The notes: generated by a model from the letters alone, not told the origin. A DNA stretch of 64,000 bases from Gammaproteobacteria bacterium (GCA_026706935.1 JAPOXV010000004.1:124001-188000); one strand, 5' to 3'; positions 1 through 8,936 are shown, numbered from the stretch's first letter. A program made the numbers and translations.

Positions 1-172
1 GAATTACGGTGGATAACCAACCTAATTCCGCAATGGACTGCCACAATTGTTTGTCATATGGTTCGTCGCCTTCAAGAATCGCACGAACTTTTGAAGGAGG
101 ACAGTTATCGTTGAGGAAAGATTGCGCCTGATCACGCAATTGGTTTTGTTCGTCTGAAAACTCGAAATTCAA
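1..172 (-). CDS. Acyl-CoA dehydrogenase, N-terminal part, cut by window edge
   Basis: The reverse strand translates from a TTG at 172 into about 57 residues beginning MNFEFSDEQNQLRDQAQSFL, followed by a PSKVR..LEGDEPYD..LW..IAELGWL pattern. This is the typical alpha-helical N-terminal domain of FAD-dependent acyl-CoA dehydrogenases, which catalyse the alpha,beta-desaturation step of fatty-acid or related acyl-CoA oxidation. No ATG precedes the TTG in frame and no clear Shine-Dalgarno is visible, so the exact start is uncertain. The FAD-binding and catalytic regions lie outside the window. The gene is divergent from nadE, with about 170 bp between them for both promoters. Confidence 0.8.
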   Translation of the reverse strand, partial: MNFEFSDEQNQLRDQAQSFLNDNCPPSKVRAILEGDEPYDKQLWQSIAELGWLSTVI

Positions 173-344
173 TGTATTAGTGGGATCACTTCAATTTGGG
201 ATTCAAGGGCACGATTTTAAGGAGCAGGAGGCGATGGAATCATCGCTCACGTCACGTTCCTTGCGTCGAACGTAGCAGTGAACTACTAGGTGCTTACACG
301 CAGGGAATTTCTTTGTCTGCGTTAATCGCCATTACACTTTCTTC

Positions 345-2258
345 ATGAACTACGTGGATCATGGCTATTTACGAGTAGCTGCAGTCGCGCCAACTATTTC
401 ATTAGCGAATCCGTCGCGCAATGCTGAACGAATCCTCACTAAATACCACCTACTTTCAAGCAGCGATTGCGCCGTCGTCCTCACGCCTGAACTTTCATTA
501 ACCGGTTATTCATGTGAGGATCTGTTTCTAACTGCCGATCTTCAGCGAGATAGCGCTCAAACATTAGCCAATTTGGCACGTGAAACCGGATCTACCCTGC
601 TTGTCGTAGGTGCACCATTGCTGTTAGTTGATGGCCGCCTAGTAAATGCTGCTTTTGTTCTAGCCCATGGACGTATTCTCGGTGCTGTGCCAAAATCCAG
701 CAACCCAAATCATGCCGAGTTCTACGAGCAACGCTGGTTCGCCTCGGGTGTAGGAATCGATGCCGAACATGAGATCGAAGGTCTTGAATTCCGAGTTTCT
801 CCTAAGCACTTATTTCGAGTGGGGAACACCTATTGCGCCGTGGAAGTCTGCGAAGACCTATGGATGCCGCAACCACCCTCATCACAGCATGCATTAAACG
901 GCGCGACACTCATACTTAATCCCTCCGCAAGTCCGGAGCAAGTCGCAAAGGCAGACTACCGACGCGATCTCGTTCGCATGCAGAGCGGTGCATGCATATG
1001 CGCTTATCTGTACGCGAGTTCAACAGTTTCAGAATCGACCAAGGATGTTGTTTACGGCGGTCATCTGCTCGCCGCCGAGAACGCCGTGATGCTTGGAGAG
1101 AGCGAACTGTTTCTCAACGATAGTGAGCTAACGGTAGATATCGACTGGCATCGACTGCGCCATGAGCGTGCTGTGAGCTCAACGTTTAGAACGAGCGAAA
1201 GAAGTAACGGTTATCGAATTGCCGGAGAGTCCACGCGCCCCATCCTGAAACGCCTTCGACGAGGCGTCTCGCCACATCCCTTTGTACCGGATGACGCAGA
1301 TACGCTGCACGCTCGTGCAAATACCATCTTCAAAATCCAAACTCAGGGATTAGTCAAGCGACTGCAATCCGCGGCGACCAGCAAGATGGTCATAGGACTC
1401 TCGGGCGGACTCGACTCTACGTTGGCGCTATTAATTTGTATGGATGCTCAGCGTGAGCTTGCGTGGGATCCCGAGTCTATCGTAGCAGTCACAATGCCTG
1501 GGCCTGGCACTAGCACTCACACCAGAGAGTCAGTTGCTCTACTAACAAAAGCAGCTGGACTCGAACTAGTGGAAATCCCGATTTCCGCAGCTGTCGAATC
1601 TCACCTTTCGGATATTCAGCACTCTTCTCTTGATGACGTAACCTACGAGAACAGCCAGGCAAGAGAGCGTACACAGGTGTTGTTCGACCTCGCCAATAAG
1701 AAAAATGGAATCGTCGTAGGTACCGGTGATCTATCGGAACTCGCGCTAGGTTGGTGCACGTTTAATGCTGACCATATGTCGAGTTACAACGTCAACGTTG
1801 GCGTTCCCAAAACCCTTGTTCAGTACCTAACGCGCTGGTACGCACACCATCGGGCCTCTAGTTCTCTCCAACAAGCGCTCGAACGCGTGCTCAAGACTCC
1901 AATTTCGCCAGAGTTACTACCCACGTCAGATAACGAAATCGCACAACGTACGGAGGAGATCGTCGGTCCTTTTGAACTACACGACTTCTTCTTGTACCAC
2001 TTCCTACGAACCGGAGCCAACGTCGTCAAGATCCGCATGCTGGCAAATCAAGCGTATGATGGGGTATACAGTGAGGAAGAGGTTGATCGGTGGCTGCGGG
2101 TCTTCGTCACGCGATTCCATCAGCAGCAATATAAACGTACCACGTTGCCTCCTGGTCCCAAGGTTGGCACCGTGAGTCTATCCCCACGCGGTGACTGGCG
2201 AATGCCCGACGAAGCAGACTGGCAACAAATACTTAAAGGTCTAAATGAAATCCATTAG
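345..2258 (+). CDS. nadE: Glutamine-dependent NAD+ synthetase
   Basis: Final step of NAD+ biosynthesis: ATP-dependent amidation of nicotinic acid adenine dinucleotide, with ammonia taken from glutamine. The 637 residues hold two domains. The N-terminal nitrilase-like glutaminase shows its triad as E49 (in ELSLTGY), K117 (in VPKS) and C169 (in EVCEDLW). The C-terminal synthetase has the PP-loop SGGLDS near residue 353. Length and the N-terminal sequence match the long actinobacterial-type enzyme (about 680 residues) better than the short ammonia-dependent E. coli enzyme. The ATG start is supported by alignment with that type's first residues. The last 14 bp overlap the next gene, so the two are probably translationally coupled. 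Confidence 0.95.
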   Translation: MNYVDHGYLRVAAVAPTISLANPSRNAERILTKYHLLSSSDCAVVLTPELSLTGYSCEDLFLTADLQRDSAQTLANLARETGSTLLVVGAPLLLVDGRLVNAAFVLAHGRILGAVPKSSNPNHAEFYEQRWFASGVGIDAEHEIEGLEFRVSPKHLFRVGNTYCAVEVCEDLWMPQPPSSQHALNGATLILNPSASPEQVAKADYRRDLVRMQSGACICAYLYASSTVSESTKDVVYGGHLLAAENAVMLGESELFLNDSELTVDIDWHRLRHERAVSSTFRTSERSNGYRIAGESTRPILKRLRRGVSPHPFVPDDADTLHARANTIFKIQTQGLVKRLQSAATSKMVIGLSGGLDSTLALLICMDAQRELAWDPESIVAVTMPGPGTSTHTRESVALLTKAAGLELVEIPISAAVESHLSDIQHSSLDDVTYENSQARERTQVLFDLANKKNGIVVGTGDLSELALGWCTFNADHMSSYNVNVGVPKTLVQYLTRWYAHHRASSSLQQALERVLKTPISPELLPTSDNEIAQRTEEIVGPFELHDFFLYHFLRTGANVVKIRMLANQAYDGVYSEEEVDRWLRVFVTRFHQQQYKRTTLPPGPKVGTVSLSPRGDWRMPDEADWQQILKGLNEIH

Positions 2259-3177
2259 AAGCTCAATCTACATTACTGCTTGCCTGACGCTTACCTGGTT
2301 ATCGATTCCTGCTATCGGTTCGGTCTACTGCAACGAACAAGGGGTACGACTGGAGGTTCTTGGTTCCGGTGAGTTGTCGTTTGGTACCACACGCGCAGCA
2401 GGATCCTATCTGGTATGGCACAACGACAGAGCGCGTGTCCTTATTAATGCCGGTGCCGGTACCTATATGCGCTACAAACTGAGTGGCGCAAACTTCAATG
2501 ATCTCATGGCGATCGTGACCACACAAACAGGGATTGAGCAAACCGCAGATCTACCTAGCATGTTGATGGCTTCTCTTCGCAGTGGTCGTACCGAGCCATT
2601 GCCAATCTACGGGCCTAGCGGTAACGACTCTTACCCCTCAATTAGCCAGCTCTTCGAACGACTGGCAAGTGAAGAAGGTGCCTATCCAGAACTCAGTTCT
2701 TTCCTTTCTTATTCGAGCCCCGCTGGATTTCGTGTGCGTGTACGAGACGTCCACCCGCTAGCCCGAAAACACTGGGGCGGATTTGCGAACTCGGAATTGC
2801 GACTCTCAGCGATCGTGGTTCAGAGCGGGGAGATTCCCAGTTTGGCATGGCGCATCGACATAGGCGAAACCGCCATCGTATTTACCGGCGAGTTTTCGAA
2901 TCAAAGGGATATCGTCGCTGATTTCGCGCAAGGTGCGAGTGCGTTAGTCGTGTCGCATCGGTTACCCACTGGGGCGCGTGGATTGCCATTGGATTTTTAT
3001 GTAACGCCGGAGGAAATTGGTCGAATTGCGGCGAAGGCCGAAGTAAAACACGTTTTACTAGGCAGTCGTGGGTGGCGAACGTTTGGGCGTGAGAACGCTA
3101 CACAAGAAACGATCGCGGCTGCTTTCGCGGGACCTCAGCTATACGCGAATGAAGAAGAATGCTGGGGTTTTCAATAA
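2245..3177 (+). CDS. Exported metallo-beta-lactamase-fold protein lacking metal ligands
   Basis: A 310-residue protein with an N-terminal signal peptide (hydrophobic core about residues 8-24). The framework matches periplasmic MBL-fold hydrolases of the RNase Z/arylsulfatase-like type: VLGSGE near residue 38, SYLVW near 54, LPIYGPSGN, then IPSLAWR and IVFTGEFSN. The signature HxHxDH expected before TADLP reads TQTGIEQ (about residues 93-99), so every ligand of that motif is missing. The later Asp of SGD is Glu and the final SHR histidine is replaced (LLGSRGW). The fold is therefore recognisable but catalysis by the usual dinuclear zinc mechanism is unlikely. The reading frame is intact and overlaps nadE, which argues against a decaying pseudogene. 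Function unknown; a binding or regulatory role is possible. Confidence 0.8.
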   Translation: MKSIRSSIYITACLTLTWLSIPAIGSVYCNEQGVRLEVLGSGELSFGTTRAAGSYLVWHNDRARVLINAGAGTYMRYKLSGANFNDLMAIVTTQTGIEQTADLPSMLMASLRSGRTEPLPIYGPSGNDSYPSISQLFERLASEEGAYPELSSFLSYSSPAGFRVRVRDVHPLARKHWGGFANSELRLSAIVVQSGEIPSLAWRIDIGETAIVFTGEFSNQRDIVADFAQGASALVVSHRLPTGARGLPLDFYVTPEEIGRIAAKAEVKHVLLGSRGWRTFGRENATQETIAAAFAGPQLYANEEECWGFQ

Positions 3178-3344
3178 TCTTAAAGTCCTGAATGAGAGGC
3201 GTTCTAGAGTATTTCCGAAAAAGTGCGCTGTCAGCTCCGTCACGTATCTCACACAGTCGAGAACCGGTTTGGTTCGACCGATACGCTCAATGGTGCCGAT
3301 GGCGACGTGTCTTTGTGCACTCCGTCTCGAAGTATGAACCGCCG

Positions 3345-3350
3345 TATAAT
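3345..3350 (+). promoter_or_regulatory. Candidate -10 box (TATAAT) for the bTHX gene
   Basis: A perfect TATAAT lies 28 bp before the bTHX start codon. I see no good -35 hexamer at the usual distance, so the promoter is only half supported. Confidence 0.35.
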
Positions 3351-3378
3351 CGCACGCTCTTTTTGTACCGGGAACAGC

Positions 3379-3495
3379 ATGGGCAAAGGCGACTTACGAA
3401 CACGACGTGGAAAAATCAATCGAGGGACGACAGGAAATTCGCGAAAAAAAGCATCTAAATTACGACGCGAGAAAAATAAACAAAATAACGACTAA
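3379..3495 (+). CDS. 30S ribosomal protein bTHX
   Basis: A very small 38-residue, strongly basic protein starting MGKGDLRTRRGKINRG and ending in a run of Lys, Arg and Asn. It matches the bTHX family (MGKGDxxTRRGKIxxGxxGxSR), which packs into the head of the 30S subunit among 16S rRNA helices. The start is fixed by this conserved N-terminus; the same frame is open upstream but not conserved-looking. The stop codon overlaps the convergent oxidoreductase gene by 4 bp. A TATAAT box at 3345 may drive it separately from the upstream pair. Confidence 0.85.
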   Translation: MGKGDLRTRRGKINRGTTGNSRKKASKLRREKNKQNND

Positions 3496-4484
3496 ACTGT
3501 TTCTATCGATGCACTAGCTCCTGAAATGTGCGAACGGTAGGCTGCATCCATAAGTTCAGTCAACTGAACGGCTTCTTCTATTCCAAATTCAATTTCTGTC
3601 CCGTCTAAGCAACCGCTAATCCATTGGTCGATCGGCGAGACTGAACGTTCAGGTAACTCTTCAACTTTGTGCCAGCCATTTTTGTCCAAATGATCTGAGC
3701 GAACTTCGACGCCTTCTTTCGGCGATAGCATGCGAACGCCGCCTTCGGTACCGTCTAACTCTAAGGAATAAGAATCTGGATAGGCGACAAAAGATGTTTC
3801 GTTTATTCCAATCTCGCCATTCTCAAATTCGATAACAGATACAGCATTGTCTTCAACCGTTCGATCGGTAATATTGCTAAAAACTGAAACGACGCGCCGC
3901 GGAGAGCCTAAGAGCCACCGCGCAAGATACATTCCATGCGCGCCGAGATCCATCATTGCTCCGCCACCGCATGCTTTAAGATCATAAAAATGCTTAGGCA
4001 ACCAATCGCGACTTGACCCCGCATGTGCGATACGAATTCGTGTCAATGTCGGTGTACCCACAAGACCTTGTTGAATAGCCTGTTTTGCATATTTAAGTTC
4101 TGGTAAACAACGTCTTGGGAATGAGATGCAAAAAGTTACATCGTTTTTTTCGATAGCAGCAGCGACCTCACGCGCTTCAGAGACAGTCGTTGTAAGAACC
4201 TTTTCAGTAAAAATGTGCTTTCCCGCTTCCGCTGCGCCGACGATGATGTCTCGATGCAAGTTGGTAGGCGTTACGACGCATACCGCATCGACATCGTCAC
4301 GACTTAATAGAGACTCATAATTAGCTACGAAAGGCACATCAAGCTCTGAAGACCACGCTTTTCCTCGGTCCTCTTGCTCGTCCCATACGGACACGACCTC
4401 GGCGGCCGGATGACGATTTATCGCGGCGCAGTATTCATTAGCGTGTACATGCCAGCGACTGAGCATCGCAACTTTTAGCGTCAA
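3492..4484 (-). CDS. Gfo/Idh/MocA family oxidoreductase
   Basis: NAD(P)-dependent dehydrogenase of the sugar/inositol type, 330 residues. The N-terminal Rossmann fold contains VCVVTPTNLH and the family's EKP-like motif as FTEKVL near residue 95, where the usual Pro is Val. The C-terminal alpha/beta domain carries GGGAMMDLGAHGM, including the Asp and His of the usual catalytic region. The first strand (VAMLSRWHVHA) lacks a clear GxGxxG, so the cofactor pocket is somewhat unusual. The neighbours do not reveal a substrate. Related proteins act on sugars, inositols or secondary metabolites, and I cannot choose among these. Confidence 0.85.
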   Translation of the reverse strand: MTLKVAMLSRWHVHANEYCAAINRHPAAEVVSVWDEQEDRGKAWSSELDVPFVANYESLLSRDDVDAVCVVTPTNLHRDIIVGAAEAGKHIFTEKVLTTTVSEAREVAAAIEKNDVTFCISFPRRCLPELKYAKQAIQQGLVGTPTLTRIRIAHAGSSRDWLPKHFYDLKACGGGAMMDLGAHGMYLARWLLGSPRRVVSVFSNITDRTVEDNAVSVIEFENGEIGINETSFVAYPDSYSLELDGTEGGVRMLSPKEGVEVRSDHLDKNGWHKVEELPERSVSPIDQWISGCLDGTEIEFGIEEAVQLTELMDAAYRSHISGASASIETV

Positions 4485-4535
4485 ATTGGTTTAATAACTA
4501 TCTGACGACGCAATGAAGGCGTCGCTCATCGTGAA

Positions 4536-5102
4536 TTAGTGTAGCGAACCGGAGCCAAAACCGGATGAACCCGATCTTGGTTCATCGTCAGGTGAGTCAG
4601 ACGCGGGAGTTGTCAAGGAACTCTCCGTCGTTTGGTCTGCGACGCTACTCGGCGATGCCTCGCCTGTTTCGCTACTACTTTTGGGGAAGTACACACGTCC
4701 ACGATTCTCGATTTGACCTTCATCCAGAAGGGCACGAAGCGTGTTTGATACATACTGATGTCCGGATTCATCCGATGACGCCATGCCGATCTCTTCAATA
4801 ATGGCTTTTCGTTTAATACCGGCCGTACTAGCATTAATAGCGTTTAACACGCGTTGTTTTACACCTTTGCGATTTTTGCGTTTGCGTCTCGTACCGCTGG
4901 GGGCCTTGCCTCGAGTTGTGGACAATTTTGGTTTCGCACCAAAAGTAGCATCCATAAAATCTTGAAGCATCTCTTGTTTTCGCGCATTCTCGGCGATTTT
5001 TTTATCGATGTCCGCAGTTAATTCCGAACGCTTCTTTTCTAGGGCTTTTGCGTCACCTTTCAAACGCTTCATTTCCGCATTTAAAGCAGACTTCAATGCC
5101 AT
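4536..5102 (-). CDS. Uncharacterised protein: coiled coil, basic linker, winged-helix-like domain, acidic tail
   Basis: I do not recognise a named family. The 188 residues show a charged coiled coil (about 1-48, heptad-like Leu/Met spacing), a strongly basic linker (about 58-82, TRRKRKNRKG), a compact region with winged-helix-like pattern (about 80-140: VKQRVLNAIN, KRKAIIEEIG, VSNTLRALLDEGQIENRGRVYF), and a Ser/Glu/Asp-rich tail ending in glycines. The middle resembles small DNA-binding modules in which a helical pair precedes a beta-wing. A good Shine-Dalgarno (AAAGGAAC) precedes the ATG at 5102. It is divergent from the PhyH gene with a 99-bp spacer. A nucleoid-associated or oligomeric DNA-binding role is a guess. 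Confidence 0.65.
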   Translation of the reverse strand: MALKSALNAEMKRLKGDAKALEKKRSELTADIDKKIAENARKQEMLQDFMDATFGAKPKLSTTRGKAPSGTRRKRKNRKGVKQRVLNAINASTAGIKRKAIIEEIGMASSDESGHQYVSNTLRALLDEGQIENRGRVYFPKSSSETGEASPSSVADQTTESSLTTPASDSPDDEPRSGSSGFGSGSLH

Positions 5103-5201
5103 TTTCGAAGTTCCTTTCGACCGACGCTATTCAGTTTATTATAGACGAGCGAAACTATCCGTTCTTTAGGCAAAACTATTACTTAGCACGCAGGAACCAC
5201 A

Positions 5202-6668
5202 ATGTCTAATACTTCTCTACCGATTTCTGACCAGCACATATCGGATTTTCTAACTAACGGATATTTAGAAATCGAATTAGGTCTTGATTGCTTGGATCAT
5301 CAAGCAATTTACATGGAGACCGATCGGTTATTTCAAATATTAAAAAGCGGGGCAAATCCTCACAACAACATCGTACCAATGATTCCGAGTTTACATGATG
5401 TTTTAGATGATGGAAATTTAAAAAACGCACTGACTTCGTTGGTCGGTCAGAATTACCTTATACACCCTCATCGGCACTGCCATACAAACTTTCCAAGTGA
5501 GCGTAAAGTCGGACCTGCAATGCTCCAACACTTCCATAAGGATGGACACGCACACCGACCTCGCCCGCGCCATCGCGAACCGCGATGGTTAATCCTCTTC
5601 TATAGTCCACAGGACACCCCACTACACCGAGGACCTACAGCTGTCATACCAGGCAGTCATTTATTAGGTAACTTGAGCGCACAAAAACCCACTAAGACCT
5701 TACCGTCGCTTTCAGACTTTGAAAACGGGCTTATCACGGATTCTTCATTCCACCTTAGAAACGTCAAACCGTTGGTCGGTCCGCCGCGTGTCGTTATATG
5801 TCATTTTGATCTAGGTCACGGCGCGATGATCAATTCAAGTGTCTTGCCTCGATACGTGCACAAATTTGTTGTGATGAGAACGGAAGAACCGACTTTAGAT
5901 TCTCAATTAGGCACCCTGAATACGGAAGACCCCATACTAGCGCACATTTGGCAATGGCTTGGTGGAACGTGCGCGATCGAAGTTGGATCTGGATTAGATA
6001 TCGGTCAATGGAAGAAGCGGTTGCAGTCCAAAGACCCGATCGAATCCACACGTGCGATTTATCAAAGCGAGTTGCTGACTGAGCAGTACTACGATAGCGT
6101 AGTCGAATCGCTTGAGGAACAGATCAAACGCCAGATTAATACATACGCCAACGATGAGGTAATAAACACGGCAGATGCGGTGAATGGCTTAGTGCAGATT
6201 GGCGCGATTGAACGGCTGCTCAACATGCTCGAAAGCGATTGTCCGGCGCTAGTCGCGACTGCAGCGTACGGACTAGGTCAGCTGCGGAGCGCAGACGCCC
6301 TACCAAGACTACGCGAATTGATCGATCATCGGAACGGTGGCGTAGTGCGACACGTAATTTCTGCAATTGGGATCATTTGCTCAGCTACTCAGACGCAATT
6401 TGAGCTAACGTTGGACACCCTCTCAGAGAAATATGCCTCAGAACAAGATTGGGATGTTCGCCTGTACATCATTCAAGCGGTTATCCGTATGGGTTTTGTT
6501 GATGCCGCAATTCCCTTACTTCGCAAGGCTACAAATGATGAGCACGCATACGTGAGTAGCTTCGCCATCGAGCAACTTTGCCGCTTTGACTCCGATATCG
6601 CACGTCAAGCCGTTATCGAACCATTGCGTCGCCAACGTTGGTTTCCAGATCCGTACTTCGCGATTTAG
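5202..6668 (+). CDS. Phytanoyl-CoA dioxygenase-like protein fused to HEAT repeats
   Basis: Residues 1 to about 230 form a PhyH-type Fe(II)/2-oxoglutarate oxygenase. The metal site reads H112-K113-D114 (in QHFHKDGH), with H206 (GHGAMINSS) as the likely distal His, and the family's GPTAVIPGSH lies at about 144-153. Residues about 325-488 form helical repeats of the HEAT_2 type (ALVATAAYGLGQLRSADALP, VRLYIIQAVIRMGF). PhyH enzymes hydroxylate acyl-CoAs or small metabolites; the substrate here is unknown. The HEAT part probably binds a partner or carrier protein. The stop is 3 bp before the amidase start, so the two form an operon. Confidence 0.8.
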   Translation: MSNTSLPISDQHISDFLTNGYLEIELGLDCLDHQAIYMETDRLFQILKSGANPHNNIVPMIPSLHDVLDDGNLKNALTSLVGQNYLIHPHRHCHTNFPSERKVGPAMLQHFHKDGHAHRPRPRHREPRWLILFYSPQDTPLHRGPTAVIPGSHLLGNLSAQKPTKTLPSLSDFENGLITDSSFHLRNVKPLVGPPRVVICHFDLGHGAMINSSVLPRYVHKFVVMRTEEPTLDSQLGTLNTEDPILAHIWQWLGGTCAIEVGSGLDIGQWKKRLQSKDPIESTRAIYQSELLTEQYYDSVVESLEEQIKRQINTYANDEVINTADAVNGLVQIGAIERLLNMLESDCPALVATAAYGLGQLRSADALPRLRELIDHRNGGVVRHVISAIGIICSATQTQFELTLDTLSEKYASEQDWDVRLYIIQAVIRMGFVDAAIPLLRKATNDEHAYVSSFAIEQLCRFDSDIARQAVIEPLRRQRWFPDPYFAI

Positions 6669-6671
6669 ACC

Positions 6672-8051
6672 ATGGATGAGCTGTTACTTAAAGATGCTCA
6701 CGAAATGCGTGAGCTGCTCTCTAACCGATCGATAAGCGCGGTTGAGCTGCTCACAGCTCACATCGAACATATCGAGCAAGTAGACGCGCATGTAAACGCG
6801 ATCATCACAACATGCTTCGACGTGGCGATGGATCAAGCGAAAGCGATCGACGATCTTGGCGAAAAAACGGGTCTACTGACAGGAATCCCAATCCCACACA
6901 AAGATCTAGTTGCCACGAAGAACCTTCGGACTACACATGGCTCTACGCTTTTCCGCGAGCACATTCCGGACACGAACGATTACATCATCGATCGCATGCA
7001 ACGCGCCGGTGCGATAACCATCGGCAAGACGAACGTGCCGGAATTTGGCGCAGGCTCCCACACGTTCAATCGCGTATTCGGTCCAACCAAAAATCCCTAC
7101 AACCTCGAGCGTACTTGCGGCGGAAGTAGCGGCGGGGCGGCAGTTGCACTGGCTATGCGTATGGCAGCGTTAGCCGACGGTAGTGACCTCGGTGGTTCTT
7201 TACGAAATCCTGCTTCGTTTTGTAATGTGATTGGCTTTCGACCAACCAACAATATCCTACCGCCATCACTTACGGCTGATCATTCACGCAATCTCGCATC
7301 GCTCGGACCGATGGCACGAGATGTTGACAGCGTGGCATTACTCTTCGAAGCACTTCGAAGTGATCATCCCGTAAGCGAATTACCTCGACTGGAGGCGATT
7401 TCGCTGGAAGGACTGCGAATTGCATTCACCGAGGATTTCGACGCCTTACCTGTCGTGCCGGAAATTAGGGCGATTGTTCGTGATGTTGCGGCAAAACTAG
7501 ATGAAGCGGGCGCGATCGTCGAAGAAGCATCACCTGATTTTGGCGGCGCTCGCGACATATTTCAAACGCTTCGCGGTTTGAGTTTTCGGAATCGCTACGA
7601 CGCATTCACGCCGCGTGAGAAAACCGAGCTCAAACCAACAATTCTGTGGAATCTAGCGCTTGGTATTTCGATCGATGACGAAGACCTAAACCGAGCGCAA
7701 ATGGAACGGATTGCTTTAAATAAACGTATTGAAACGTTCTTCCAGCACTATGACCTCTTCGTCGGTCCCACGACGCAAGTGCTTCCATTTCCTATCCCCA
7801 TCGAGTGGATTCGTGAAATTGAAGGTGTGCAAATGAACACCTATATCGATTGGATGGAGTCTTGTAGTTGGGTCACGACAACCGAATGCCCGGCGCTGTC
7901 GATGCCAGCCGGATTTGCTGACGGTCTACCTGTCGGTGTCCAACTAATCTCTCGGCGTGCGTCCGACTCGAGACTTTTACGTATCGCAAAATCCATTGAA
8001 TCGGTGATTAGTTCGGCATCAGTTTTACCTGATATTCTGTGTGGCGATTGA
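6672..8051 (+). CDS. Amidase signature family protein
   Basis: Hydrolyses a carboxamide; the substrate is not readable from sequence. The Ser-cisSer-Lys triad is visible as K77 (IPHKDL), S152 (GGSSGGAA) and nucleophile S176 (SDLGGSLRNP). The length of 459 residues is normal for the family. No signal peptide is apparent, so it is cytoplasmic. It lacks a GatB neighbour and is not GatA-like in context; it starts 3 bp after the PhyH-HEAT gene and overlaps the next membrane protein by 13 bp. The block may be a small catabolic or metabolite-modifying operon. Confidence 0.9.
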   Translation: MDELLLKDAHEMRELLSNRSISAVELLTAHIEHIEQVDAHVNAIITTCFDVAMDQAKAIDDLGEKTGLLTGIPIPHKDLVATKNLRTTHGSTLFREHIPDTNDYIIDRMQRAGAITIGKTNVPEFGAGSHTFNRVFGPTKNPYNLERTCGGSSGGAAVALAMRMAALADGSDLGGSLRNPASFCNVIGFRPTNNILPPSLTADHSRNLASLGPMARDVDSVALLFEALRSDHPVSELPRLEAISLEGLRIAFTEDFDALPVVPEIRAIVRDVAAKLDEAGAIVEEASPDFGGARDIFQTLRGLSFRNRYDAFTPREKTELKPTILWNLALGISIDDEDLNRAQMERIALNKRIETFFQHYDLFVGPTTQVLPFPIPIEWIREIEGVQMNTYIDWMESCSWVTTTECPALSMPAGFADGLPVGVQLISRRASDSRLLRIAKSIESVISSASVLPDILCGD

Positions 8052-8572
8052 CTTGGCGGCTTGTTACCGTCGGCATCCCATTCAAATTCCAGAGCGAAGT
8101 TCCCGCTAACGAATTTCTCAATCGCGTTCGCCAACGATCTGTATGGCAAGCATTGCGGGCTGAGAGGACATCTGAAAAAGTCGCATTTCGATTAAGCAAA
8201 GATCAGCTTGTCGCCTATGTAGTGAAAGTGAGCTTCTGGATGTTGGTACGGCCGGTGTATTACGCTGACATCAAAACGATCAACTCAACCGCTGCGGTTT
8301 CTGGACGTTTTTTCTTTCAAAAACTCGTACGGATCGAGACTTCGTTGATTCTGGCTTTCGCGCTGATCTACGAAGGGATTTGGATTTACCGCTGCGTAAA
8401 CCGCGTTCGGGAAGGTCTGCCCTGGGACATACTAGTCGGCTATTTCGCAATGCTCCTTCCAAGTTTCGTCGTGGTTGCGTTTACCTTCGGCGTTCTGGCG
8501 CGCTTCGCGAAAAAGAACGCCCAAGATATGAATTTGCTAATCGACGAATTGAGGGTAATCGCTACTCGATGA
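8039..8572 (+). CDS. Uncharacterised membrane protein
   Basis: A 177-residue protein of no recognised family starting at GTG 8039 inside the end of the amidase gene. The N-terminal third is soluble and basic. A hydrophobic stretch lies near residues 59-73 (LVAYVVKVSFWMLVR), and two clear membrane segments lie around 98-115 (ETSLILAFALIYEGIWIY) and 129-152 (ILVGYFAMLLPSFVVVAFTFG). The C-terminus is charged. The overlap with the amidase implies coupled translation. Its 3' end overlaps the convergent lipoprotein gene by 11 bp. GTG and TTG alternatives nearby leave the exact start uncertain. Confidence 0.6.
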   Translation: MWRLTWRLVTVGIPFKFQSEVPANEFLNRVRQRSVWQALRAERTSEKVAFRLSKDQLVAYVVKVSFWMLVRPVYYADIKTINSTAAVSGRFFFQKLVRIETSLILAFALIYEGIWIYRCVNRVREGLPWDILVGYFAMLLPSFVVVAFTFGVLARFAKKNAQDMNLLIDELRVIATR

Positions 8573-8936
8573 ACTCTAAATAAGACGCTTCACCGTCCTC
8601 TAGTGTGAACGAAATACGACTTTGAACGTTTTCAACTGGTTCTGGCACGCCACTCCGTTTTTGAGGCTGAAATAACCAAGTACGTACGAAGTCAATTGCC
8701 GCTTCATCGAAGACGCCCGTAGGGGTTGAACTAAGAACGCGAACATTGCTAACCTCCCCGTCTTCATTGACGGTATAAGCGACAAGCACTGAACCTTCAA
8801 CATTTGCATCGCGCGAATCCGGAGGATAAACCAGTCGTCCGCTCTCAAGCAGAATCGGCGGAACCACGGAGGTACCGCAACTGGCTAAAAGTAAGAGTAT
8901 TGCGATTAGTTGTATGGCACGCTTATAAGCAGGCAT
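8562..8936 (-). CDS. Lipoprotein with TonB C-terminal domain
   Basis: The 124 residues begin with a lipoprotein signal peptide and lipobox LLASC (Cys20). The mature part holds a TonB-C fold: VYPPDSRDANVEGSVLVAY, then VNEDGEVSNVRVLSS and FDEAAIDFVRTWLFQP. TonB proper spans the inner membrane and energises outer-membrane receptors through ExbB/ExbD. This protein has no transmembrane anchor, no proline-rich spacer and no exbBD neighbours. It is therefore a TonB-C domain lipoprotein whose role may be structural or envelope-binding, not energy transduction. It is monocistronic and convergent with the membrane protein gene. Confidence 0.8.
   Translation of the reverse strand: MPAYKRAIQLIAILLLLASCGTSVVPPILLESGRLVYPPDSRDANVEGSVLVAYTVNEDGEVSNVRVLSSTPTGVFDEAAIDFVRTWLFQPQKRSGVPEPVENVQSRISFTLEDGEASYLEFIE

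Noticed and set aside
3178-3378. Small RNA or second gene in the spacer before bTHX
   Set aside because: Only a TATAAT box is notable; no terminator or stable fold was visible.
3192-3458. Open frame of 88 codons upstream of and overlapping the bTHX gene
   Set aside because: It overlaps the well-supported bTHX gene in another frame, has no recognisable domain and no clear ribosome-binding site.
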